Source: Pseudomonas proteolytica
GTDB taxonomy: Bacteria > Pseudomonadota > Gammaproteobacteria > Pseudomonadales > Pseudomonadaceae
DNA length: 64,000 nucleotides
NCBI RefSeq assembly: GCF_007858275.1
Contig: NZ_VFEV01000005.1
Span: 1-64,000 of the forward strand
Direction of reading: 5' to 3'
This document shows, piece by piece, positions 56,765 to 64,000 of the stretch. The notes under the pieces were generated by a model. That model saw nothing but the letters and a program-made list of their open reading frames with translations, was not told the DNA's origin and did no database searches. Within the stretch, counting starts at the first letter, position 1, and every line of letters begins with the position of its first letter. A program made the translations under genes and the position numbers.

Positions 56765-56858
56765 AATGTGGGAGCGGGCTTGCTCGCGAATGCGGTGAGT
56801 CAGTCACCGGATGTATCAACTGATACACCGCATTCGCGAGCAAGCCCGCTCCCACATT
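56765..56858. repeat. REPIN between clpV and vgrG
   Basis: Perfect 33-bp arms (56765-56797 / 56826-56858) beginning aatgtgggagcgggcttgct around a 28-nt centre that contains gtatcaactgatac. It separates the core tail genes from the vgrG cargo module. Confidence 0.9.
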
Positions 56859-56901
56859 GGATTCGGTTTCTTCAGTTATTAAGACATTTACGGGACTACC
56901 C

Positions 56902-58842
56902 ATGCTTTTCAACCAAGCCTCACGCCTGGCCAAGATCACCAGCCCCCTGGGGCCGGATGTGCTGCTGCTCAATGAAATGGGCGGCGGCGAAGAGCTGGGG
57001 CGGCTGTTCAGCTACGAGCTGCAACTGAACTCGTTGGACGCCAACATCGACCTCAACCAGTTGCTGGGCAAGCCGATGAGCGTCGGTCTGCAACTGGCGG
57101 ACGGTGGCGAGCGGTATTTCCATGGGATCGTCGCGCGCTGCAGCCAGAACATCGACCAAGGCCAGTTCGCCAGTTACCAGGTGACGCTGCGCCCGTGGCT
57201 GTGGCTGCTGAGCCGTACCTCCGACTGCCGGATTTTCCAGAACCTGAGCATCCCGCAGATCATCAAGCAGGTGTTTCGCGACCTCGGGTTTTCCGACTTC
57301 GAAGACGCCCTGAGCCGGCCGTATCGCGAGTGGGAATACTGCGTGCAGTACCGCGAGACCAGCTTCGACTTCGTCAGCCGCCTGATGGAACAGGAAGGCA
57401 TCTACTACTTCTTCCGTCACGAGCAGGATCGCCATGTGCTGGTGCTGGCCGATGCCTATGGCGCCCACACCACGGTGCCCGGCTACACCTCGGTGCCCTA
57501 CTACCCCAAGGACGAGCAGCAGCGCGAACGCGACCATATGCACAACTGGCACCTGGCGCAGCAAGTCCAGCCGGGTTCCCTTGAGCTCAACGACTACGAC
57601 TTCCAGCGCCCCAGCGCCAGCATCGACGTGCGCTCGGCCATGCCGCGCCCGCACACCGCCGGCGACTACCCGCTGTACGACTACCCCGGCACCTACGTCA
57701 AAAGCGAAGACGGCGAACACTACGCACGTACCCGCATCGAAGCCCTGAAAACCCTGCACGAACAAGTGGAGTTCAGCGGCAATGCACGGGGCCTGGGTTC
57801 TGGTCATCTGTTCAGCCTCACCGGCTTCAGCCGCCGCGACCAGAACCGCGAATACCTGATTCTTGCCGCGCGCTACTACATCACCCAGGAACGCCTGGAA
57901 TCCGGCGGCGGCGCGGCGTCGGCGCAGTTCGACAGCAGCCTGACCTGCATCGACGCACAACAGAGCTTCCGCCCACTGGCCAACACCCATCGCCCTATCG
58001 TCAAAGGCCCGCAGACCGCGCTGGTGGTCGGGCCCAAGGGCGAGGAAATCTGGACCGACCAGTATGGCCGGGTGAAGGTGCATTTCTATTGGGACCGCCA
58101 CGACCAGTCCAACGAAAACAGCTCCTGCTGGATTCGCGTGTCGCAATCCTGGGCCGGTAAGAACTGGGGCTCGATGCAGATCCCACGCATCGGCCAGGAA
58201 GTGATTGTCAGCTTCCTCGAAGGCGACCCGGACCGCCCGATCATTACCGGCCGGGTGTACAACGCCGAACAGACGGTGCCCTACGACCTGCCGGAAAACG
58301 CCACCCAAAGCGGGATGAAAAGCCGCTCCAGCAAGGGCGGCAGCCCGGCGAACTTCAATGAAATCCGCATGGAGGACAAGAAGGGCCTGGAGCAGTTGTA
58401 CATCCATGCCGAGCGCAATCAGGACATTGTGGTGGAGGTGGATGAAAGCCACTCGGTGGGGCATGACCGCAACAAGAGCATCGGGCACAACGAGACGGTG
58501 ACCATTGGCAACAACCGCCTGCGCATCGTCAAGCAGGAAGACGTGCTCTCGGTGGGCCAGAAGAAGACCGACAGCATCAGCCAGAGTTATGTCGTCGAGG
58601 TCGGCGAAAACCTGCGCCTGGTGTGTGGGCAAAGCATCCTCGAGCTGAACGCCAGCGGGCAGATCAACCTCACTGGCGTGCAAATCAGCTTCTATGCCAG
58701 CGGCGACGCCGAGTTCAACACCGGCGGCGTGCTGCACCTCAACAACGGCGGCGGGCCTGGCGCCACACCGGATGGCCAGGGCATAAAAACCAGCATCGAC
58801 GCCAACATCAAAGCCGCGTTCCCCACGCCCAAAAGTTCCTGA
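56902..58842 (+). CDS. vgrG: T6SS spike protein VgrG
   Basis: A 646-residue VgrG with the gp27-like N-terminal part (KITSPLGPDVLLLNEMGGGE ... ISIPQ-type region, YREWEYCVQYRETSFDFVSR), the gp5/OB-fold domain (TDQYGRVKVHFYWDRH; WGSMQIPRIGQEVIV) and a beta-helical needle with repeated VG/IG turns. There is no C-terminal enzymatic extension; it ends shortly after the needle, like VgrG1 of PAO1. It carries the PAAR-Rhs cargo encoded just downstream. ATG 56902 is the conserved start. Confidence 0.96.
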   Translation: MLFNQASRLAKITSPLGPDVLLLNEMGGGEELGRLFSYELQLNSLDANIDLNQLLGKPMSVGLQLADGGERYFHGIVARCSQNIDQGQFASYQVTLRPWLWLLSRTSDCRIFQNLSIPQIIKQVFRDLGFSDFEDALSRPYREWEYCVQYRETSFDFVSRLMEQEGIYYFFRHEQDRHVLVLADAYGAHTTVPGYTSVPYYPKDEQQRERDHMHNWHLAQQVQPGSLELNDYDFQRPSASIDVRSAMPRPHTAGDYPLYDYPGTYVKSEDGEHYARTRIEALKTLHEQVEFSGNARGLGSGHLFSLTGFSRRDQNREYLILAARYYITQERLESGGGAASAQFDSSLTCIDAQQSFRPLANTHRPIVKGPQTALVVGPKGEEIWTDQYGRVKVHFYWDRHDQSNENSSCWIRVSQSWAGKNWGSMQIPRIGQEVIVSFLEGDPDRPIITGRVYNAEQTVPYDLPENATQSGMKSRSSKGGSPANFNEIRMEDKKGLEQLYIHAERNQDIVVEVDESHSVGHDRNKSIGHNETVTIGNNRLRIVKQEDVLSVGQKKTDSISQSYVVEVGENLRLVCGQSILELNASGQINLTGVQISFYASGDAEFNTGGVLHLNNGGGPGATPDGQGIKTSIDANIKAAFPTPKSS

Positions 58843-58857
58843 CGAGACCTGTTTGCC

Positions 58858-59292
58858 ATGACGTATCGCATCAACGAATTCCAGTTCCAACTGCCCGCCG
58901 GCGAGCTGCAGGACGCAACGATCAATATCCTCAAGTTCCCGGAGCTGGGGACTTCACTGATCGTCAGCCGCAGCTTGCTGGCGCAAGGCGAAACCTTGCA
59001 CAGCAACTTCGACGACCAGCTCAAGCGCCTGGAAAAACAGGTGCAGGACTTGCGCTGCCTGCCCAGCGTGCCCGTGCGCCTGGGTGCTGCCCAGGAGGTT
59101 GAAGGGATCGAGTTGCGCAGCCAGTTCAGCAAGGGCAATGACAAGGTGTTCCAGTATCAACTCGCCCTGGTGTTGCCGGGTACGCGCAAGATGCTCGCCT
59201 TGAGCTATGTGAAAGCCGACAAGCTCGGCGATGCCGAAGCGGCGCACTGGGCGACTATCAAAAATTCGCTGTCGTTCGACGTGCCTGCGTGA
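58858..59292 (+). CDS. Eag-family (DcrB/DUF1795) T6SS effector chaperone
   Basis: A 144-residue protein of the DcrB-like DUF1795 family, starting MTYRINEFQFQLPAGELQDA with ATINILKFPE and the C-terminal strand LALSYVKADKLGD. Eag (EagR/EagT) chaperones hold the hydrophobic N-terminal helices of prePAAR effectors and load them onto VgrG. It lies directly between vgrG and an Rhs protein with the prePAAR motif, so it is very likely the Rhs chaperone. It starts 15 bases after vgrG. Confidence 0.9.
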   Translation: MTYRINEFQFQLPAGELQDATINILKFPELGTSLIVSRSLLAQGETLHSNFDDQLKRLEKQVQDLRCLPSVPVRLGAAQEVEGIELRSQFSKGNDKVFQYQLALVLPGTRKMLALSYVKADKLGDAEAAHWATIKNSLSFDVPA

Positions 59293-59304
59293 TGGGCATC
59301 TTGC

Positions 59305-62300
59305 ATGTCTGACGCGTTATGGGCCGCACGCCTGGGCGATGCGATGGAACACACCTCGATGATGGCCGACATTCTCGGCGGCGTGCTGGAGGTGGCGGCG
59401 AACATCGCGATTACCGCACTGGCTACGGCGGCGGTGGTGGCCGCCACCGGGATCACCGTTGTCACGGGCGGTTTGGGGTGCTTCCTGCTGGGCGCGGTGG
59501 TCGGCGTGGTCGTGGGCCTTGCGATGAGCAAGAGCGGGGCCGACAAGGGCCTGAGCAATTTATGCGAGGGCATCGGCAACGCCCTGTTCCCTCCGACGGT
59601 GCAGGCCAATATCCTCACCGGCTCCGTCAACACGCTCACCAATAACATCCCCGCCGCCCGCGCGGCCGGGGCGGTTGTTTCCCATGTGGCACCGGCCGGT
59701 ACCGAGCTGGAAACGCCGGCGCCGGAAGAAGAAGCCAGCTACTTGGACATGGCGGGTGAGTTCTTCTCACAGATGTGGCGCCCCACCGTGGCTTCGCCTG
59801 CGCCAGGCACGGAGACCAAGCTGGAAGACCTGGTGCTTTGCATGAAGCACCCACCGATGCCGCCGCAGTTCATGGCCGAAGGCTCGGACAAGGTGACCAT
59901 CAACGGCCAGCCCGCCGTGCGCAGCGGCGACCGCAGCACCTGCGATGCGAAGGTGGTGTCCTCCGGGCTGATCTCCTCCAACGTCACCATTGGCGGCGGT
60001 TCCGTGGTGGTGCGCGAGATTCGCAGCGGCAAGACCCCGGGGGTCGGGCTGGCAGTCACGGTGCTGCTGATGCTCAAAGGTGGCAAGGGCAAGTTTTTCA
60101 GCAAACTACCTTGCATGCTGGCGGGCGGTGCCGCGTCGATGGCCGTCAGCAGCGCCATGGGCGCAGCGGCCAACGCGGCCATGGGTTCCTCGAACCCGGT
60201 GCATGCGGCTACCGGCGCCAAGGTGCTGGGCGATGACCAGGAACTGGATTTCGTCCTGCCCGGCCTGTTGCCGATCGATTGGCAGCGCTTCTACAACAGT
60301 CGCGACGAACGCCGTTGCAGCCTGTTCGGCACGGGCTGGAGCGTGCCGTATGAAGTGTGCGTCGAAATCCAGCCCCATCCCGAAGGCGGCGACACCCTGG
60401 TCTATACCGACGAACAGGGCCGGCCCATCGATATGGGCGCCATCCCCTTGGGCGGCGCAGTGTTCAGTGCCGGTGAAGGGCTTGCTGTACGGCGCCACCG
60501 CGATGGGCCGTTACTGATTGAAAGCGACGACGGTGTGTATCGCCTGTTCGAGCCCACCCCGGCAACCCCGTCGCGGCTGCGCCTGAGCCAACTGGGTGAC
60601 CGCAACGACAACCGTATCTACCTTGATTATGACGACGCAGGACGCCTGGTGCGGCTACGCGACACGTTTGATCTGGTGCAGGTCGAACTGATCCGCGACC
60701 CGCTCCACGTGGCCCGCCTCGAGCGCGTGTACCCCGATCAACGCCGCGAAGTACTCGCCAGCTACGGCTACGACGCCATGGGCAACCTGGCCGAGGTACG
60801 CGATGCCAGCGGCCAGGTGCAACGGCGCTTTGCCTACGACACCGGGCAGCGCATGGTGGAACACCAGTTGCCCAGCGGCTTGCACTGCTTTTATGAGTGG
60901 GCCCTGATCGATGGCCTGGAATGGCGCGTGGTCAAGCATTGGACCAATGAAGGCGATGCCTACCGGTTCGACTATGACTTGCAGGCCGGCACCACACGCA
61001 TTACCGACAGCTTGCAGCGTGTCAGCACGCGGCACTGGAACAGCCAGCACCAGGTCACCCGCTACAGCGACAACCTCGGCCAGACCTGGTTGTTCGAATG
61101 GAACGACGAGCGCCAATTGCTCAACGCCACCGACCCACAGGGTGGCCGCTATGAATACAGCTACGACGAGGCCGGCAACCTCATCGGCGAAACCGACCCC
61201 CTGGGGCGCAGCGACTCGACGTTGTGGCTGGAACACTGGGCCCTGCCGTTGGTGCAAACCGACGCCGCCGGCAACAGTTGGCGCTACCGCTATGATCACC
61301 GCGGTAACTGCACCGTCGCCATCGACCCGCTGGGCCACGTCACCCGCTATCGCTATGACGCCCACGGCCAGGTCGTGGAGATCATCGATGCCACGGGCAA
61401 AAGCAAAAAACTGCGCTGGAACCCGTTCGGGCAACTGCTCGAGCACATTGACTGCTCGGGGTACCCGACCCGGTTCAGCTACAACGAGCAGGGCTTTTTG
61501 CAAGTCATCACCGACGCCCTCGGCGAACGTACCCAGTTCCACTACGACGCCCAAGGCCGCTTGCTCAGCAGCCAGTTACCCGACGGCCGTAGCGAGCAGT
61601 ACCAGCGAGATATCAGCGGCCAACTGACGGCCTACACCGACCCGGCCGGTCACACCACGCGCTATCAACACAACCGCCGCGGCCAGGTGCGCCAACGCAC
61701 CGATGCCCATGGCCGGCAGGTGCAGTTCGGCTATGACAGCTTTGGTCGGCTGCAAGCGCTGATCAACGAGAACGGAGAACGTTATCGGTTTGCCTGGGAT
61801 GACGGGGATCGGTTGACGGAACAGCAAGACCTGGACGGCAGCGCCAAGCGTTACAGCTACGACCGCCTGGACAACGTCACCACTGTGACCGCCCTTGCGG
61901 CGCCTTATGGTACGGGCCTGGCCGTGGTTCCCGAGACGCCGCCCGCCCCTATCGTGCATCGACTGGAGCGCGATGCCGTTGGCCGATTGATTGCCAAAAC
62001 CACTGACGATGGCCGCACGGACTACACCTACGATCCATTGGACCAGCTTACGGACGTGTCCTTCACCGACCTGCAGGGCAATGCCCAAGCCTTGAGCTTT
62101 GCCTATGACGCAGTAGGCCAATTGCTCGCCGAGCGCAGTCCGGCCGGCGAGTTGCAGCACCACTACGACGAACTCGGCAACCTGATCCAGAGCCAACTGC
62201 CGGACGGCCGCTGGCTCAACCGCCTGTACTACGGCAGCGGCCATCTGCATCAGATCAACCTCGACGGCCAGGTCATCAGTGATTTCGAGCGCGACCGCCT

Positions 62301-63666
62301 GCACCGCGAAGTGCTGCGCACCCAAGGCCAGATCAGCACCCGCAGCGAGTACGACCGCAGCGGCCGCCTGCGCGCCCGCCAACGCCGTCACACCAGCCAG
62401 CCGGCGTTGATACCGGCGGCGATACAGAAGCACTTTGAATACGACCCCGCCGACAACCTGATCGGCAAACTCGATCAACAGCCCAGCGCGCAACATCGCC
62501 AACTCCTGCACTACGACGCCACCGGTCGCATCATCGCAAGCCAGGACAGCCTGCACGGCCAGCGCGAAACCTTCGCCTACGACGCGGCGGCAAACCTGCT
62601 GGACGGCCCCCAGTCCGGGGCCGGGCTGGTGGTACACAACAAACTGCTGACCTATCAGGACAAGCGCTACCGCTACGATGCCTTTGGCCGAATGATCGAA
62701 AAACGCAGCGGCGCCCGTGGCGTACAACACTTTGCGTACGACGCCGAAAGCCGGCTGATTGAAGTGCGCAATGAAGGCGGCAGCGTGGTGCGGATGGCCT
62801 ACGACCCACTGGGCCGGCGCATCGGCAAGACCGAACATGGCAGCAATGGTTATCCGCTGAGCGAAACCCAGTTCATGTGGGACGGCTTGCGTCTGTTACA
62901 GGAGCATAAACACAGCCAAACCAGCCTGTACCTCTATGAAGACGAAGGCTACCAACCCCTGGCCCGCGTTGACGGAATCGGGGCGCTGCAAAAAATTCGC
63001 TATTACCACAACGATCTCAGCGGCCTGCCGGAGCAACTGACCGAGGCCGACGGGCACACCCTGTGGCAGGCGACTTATCGGGTGTGGGGCAATACCGTGG
63101 AGGAGGTGCGGGAACCGTACTTTATTGAAGAGCAGAACCTGCGGTTTCAGGGGCAGTACCTGGATCGGGAGACGGGGCTGCATTTCAATACGTTCAGGTT
63201 TTATGATCCGGATGTGGGGCGGTTTACTACGCCGGATCCGATTGGGTTGGCGGGAGGATTAAACACCTATGCCTACTCACCCAACCCATTCATGTGGTCA
63301 GATCCCTTGGGGCTGGCAGCCTGCGCCAAGAAAGTGGACGCCCTGCGTAACGGCCCTCAAAAAACCGTCGTGAAAGTGAAAACTAAAAAAGAAGCGAACG
63401 AGTTATTGAAAGAAGCATTTCCAAACAGCCAAAAAGTCAGAGGCATAGGATCGCAAGACGCCCAAGGTATAAGAAAGAAAAACAAGATGGACCAATTCAA
63501 AAAGAGAGATGGAAAAGTACGATATAGAAAAGATTATCCCATTAATAAAGAAACAGGTCGCGTTTATGGTCACGACGATCCGAAAGGTACAGGCCACGGT
63601 GAACTACCACACGTCAACATTAAGCGCGCCGATGGCACAATGGTCCGCATTGATATTACAGGTTAG
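59305..63666 (+). CDS. PAAR-Rhs T6SS effector with C-terminal toxin domain
   Basis: A 1453-residue polymorphic toxin. The prePAAR motif AARLGDAMEH lies at residues 7-16, followed by hydrophobic helices (about 28-73) and a PAAR domain (about 176-250; CMKHPPMP, DKVTINGQPAVRSGD). A second hydrophobic stretch follows (about 252-302). The Rhs cage spans about 305-1340, with many YD repeats. The core ends RETGLHFNTFRFYDPDVGRF and DPLGLA, with Asp1333 at the usual autocleavage motif. The last ~114 residues are the toxin, Lys-rich, with His1423, His1431 and His1436 in GHDD / GHGELPH. The look is close to the Ntox24-like predicted RNase domains, but this is from memory and not certain. The tip DNA turns clearly AT-rich after about 63340. 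Confidence 0.92.
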   Translation: MSDALWAARLGDAMEHTSMMADILGGVLEVAANIAITALATAAVVAATGITVVTGGLGCFLLGAVVGVVVGLAMSKSGADKGLSNLCEGIGNALFPPTVQANILTGSVNTLTNNIPAARAAGAVVSHVAPAGTELETPAPEEEASYLDMAGEFFSQMWRPTVASPAPGTETKLEDLVLCMKHPPMPPQFMAEGSDKVTINGQPAVRSGDRSTCDAKVVSSGLISSNVTIGGGSVVVREIRSGKTPGVGLAVTVLLMLKGGKGKFFSKLPCMLAGGAASMAVSSAMGAAANAAMGSSNPVHAATGAKVLGDDQELDFVLPGLLPIDWQRFYNSRDERRCSLFGTGWSVPYEVCVEIQPHPEGGDTLVYTDEQGRPIDMGAIPLGGAVFSAGEGLAVRRHRDGPLLIESDDGVYRLFEPTPATPSRLRLSQLGDRNDNRIYLDYDDAGRLVRLRDTFDLVQVELIRDPLHVARLERVYPDQRREVLASYGYDAMGNLAEVRDASGQVQRRFAYDTGQRMVEHQLPSGLHCFYEWALIDGLEWRVVKHWTNEGDAYRFDYDLQAGTTRITDSLQRVSTRHWNSQHQVTRYSDNLGQTWLFEWNDERQLLNATDPQGGRYEYSYDEAGNLIGETDPLGRSDSTLWLEHWALPLVQTDAAGNSWRYRYDHRGNCTVAIDPLGHVTRYRYDAHGQVVEIIDATGKSKKLRWNPFGQLLEHIDCSGYPTRFSYNEQGFLQVITDALGERTQFHYDAQGRLLSSQLPDGRSEQYQRDISGQLTAYTDPAGHTTRYQHNRRGQVRQRTDAHGRQVQFGYDSFGRLQALINENGERYRFAWDDGDRLTEQQDLDGSAKRYSYDRLDNVTTVTALAAPYGTGLAVVPETPPAPIVHRLERDAVGRLIAKTTDDGRTDYTYDPLDQLTDVSFTDLQGNAQALSFAYDAVGQLLAERSPAGELQHHYDELGNLIQSQLPDGRWLNRLYYGSGHLHQINLDGQVISDFERDRLHREVLRTQGQISTRSEYDRSGRLRARQRRHTSQPALIPAAIQKHFEYDPADNLIGKLDQQPSAQHRQLLHYDATGRIIASQDSLHGQRETFAYDAAANLLDGPQSGAGLVVHNKLLTYQDKRYRYDAFGRMIEKRSGARGVQHFAYDAESRLIEVRNEGGSVVRMAYDPLGRRIGKTEHGSNGYPLSETQFMWDGLRLLQEHKHSQTSLYLYEDEGYQPLARVDGIGALQKIRYYHNDLSGLPEQLTEADGHTLWQATYRVWGNTVEEVREPYFIEEQNLRFQGQYLDRETGLHFNTFRFYDPDVGRFTTPDPIGLAGGLNTYAYSPNPFMWSDPLGLAACAKKVDALRNGPQKTVVKVKTKKEANELLKEAFPNSQKVRGIGSQDAQGIRKKNKMDQFKKRDGKVRYRKDYPINKETGRVYGHDDPKGTGHGELPHVNIKRADGTMVRIDITG

Positions 63667-63669
63667 AGT

Positions 63670-63957
63670 ATGAATAATCTCATAGAAGCACTCAACGCTG
63701 GAAAACGCCGAGGCTACGAGGAAAGGTGTGAAATAGACGGAGCTTCATTTCTATTTCAATACGCCATAAAAAAACAGAACAATCTGTATTACACCTATTT
63801 TTTCTCAGTAGAAGAGTCCCAAATGGACGTCATCGAAGATGATGAAAACGAAGAAATACAGACATTTCGGAGTCTCGATGAAGCATTGAGTTACTTAATC
63901 AACAGAGGTGCCATAGTGGAAAAGTTTTCAGCCATCAAAAACACCTTGCCCTTTTAA
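63670..63957 (+). CDS. Putative immunity protein of the Rhs toxin tip
   Basis: A 95-residue acidic cytoplasmic protein with no signal peptide (MNNLIEALNAGKRRGYEERC; acidic run at VIEDDENEE). It starts three bases after the Rhs stop and shares the AT-rich composition of the toxin tip, the usual pattern of toxin-immunity pairs that travel together. I do not recognise a family. The immunity role is inferred from position, size and acidity against the basic toxin domain. Confidence 0.7.
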   Translation: MNNLIEALNAGKRRGYEERCEIDGASFLFQYAIKKQNNLYYTYFFSVEESQMDVIEDDENEEIQTFRSLDEALSYLINRGAIVEKFSAIKNTLPF

Positions 63958-64000
63958 GAGCAAGCTGGCCAGATGATGGAAAAAAGGAAAACCGTGGATA
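63958..64000. other. Downstream end of window
   Basis: 43 bases after the immunity gene. No terminator or gene can be called here, and the module may continue beyond the window, for example with more orphan Rhs tips. Confidence 0.5.

Noticed and set aside
56920..58890. 656-residue open frame antisense to vgrG
   Set aside because: It mirrors the vgrG codons in a GC-rich genome, has His/Val/Ala-rich low-complexity character and no family features.
59305..63666. Rhs effector as a Tse6-type NAD(P)-glycohydrolase
   Set aside because: Tse6 shares the prePAAR/Eag arrangement but is not an Rhs protein, and the tip here lacks recognisable Tse6 toxin features.
28650..63957. R-type pyocin or contractile phage tail cluster
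   Set aside because: TssJ, TssL, TssM, TssK, ClpV, PpkA and Fha are T6SS-specific and there are no phage structural or lysis genes.

Overview
The window is a stretch of a high-GC gammaproteobacterial chromosome, almost certainly a member of the Pseudomonas fluorescens group. The gene order rpmG-rpmB / dppA-like / radC-coaBC-dut-algC-argB / pyrE-crc / rph-yicC-gmk-rpoZ-spoT-ridA / exbB-exbD-tonB / oxyR-recG is the arrangement known from Pseudomonas aeruginosa PAO1 (around PA5312-PA5346). Crc is pseudomonad-specific, and the intergenic gaps carry the REP/REPIN palindromes (gagcgggcttg / caagcccgctc) typical of P. fluorescens and P. putida. I see no tRNA, rRNA, CRISPR array or transposase gene.

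Layout. 1-3.7 kb: repeats, an MFS transporter, a KauB/PuuC-type aldehyde dehydrogenase and a cupin protein. 3.7-28.5 kb: core housekeeping genes for ribosomal proteins, peptide binding, CoA, dUTP, sugar-phosphate, arginine and pyrimidine metabolism, catabolite repression (Crc), RNA processing, ppGpp turnover, TonB energisation, the peroxide response and recombination, ending with an HDOD protein. 28.6-64 kb: a complete H1-type (HSI-I-like) type VI secretion system. It has two divergent operons on either side of a 402-bp control region (45617-46018). The leftward operon reads fha-tssJ-tssK-tssL-tssM-tagF-pppA-ppkA-tagT-tagS-tagR-tagQ and supplies the membrane complex and the threonine-phosphorylation switch. 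The rightward operon reads tssA-tssB-tssC-hcp-[amidase effector-immunity]-tssE-tssF-tssG-clpV-vgrG-eag-rhs-immunity and supplies the tail, sheath, baseplate, spike and cargo.

How it works together. TagQRST sense a signal at the envelope and activate the kinase PpkA. PppA reverses the phosphorylation, Fha is the phosphoprotein target and TagF is a brake. TssJLM and TssK anchor a contractile tail (TssBC sheath, Hcp tube, TssEFG baseplate, VgrG spike) that ClpV recycles. Two cargo modules are built into the operon. One is a Tae4-family peptidoglycan amidase with a putative lipoprotein immunity partner, sitting between hcp and tssE where PAO1 has tagJ. The other is a prePAAR/PAAR-Rhs protein of 1453 residues with its Eag chaperone and an AT-rich C-terminal toxin plus immunity gene.

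Most unusual points: the effector-immunity pair lies inside the structural operon, and its immunity stop codon overlaps the tssE start codon; the immunity protein does not look like the helical Tai4 family; a 20-bp perfect palindrome lies in the divergent T6SS control region; and there are multi-tier nested palindromic repeats at 1-260, 1462-1583 and 11305-11635.
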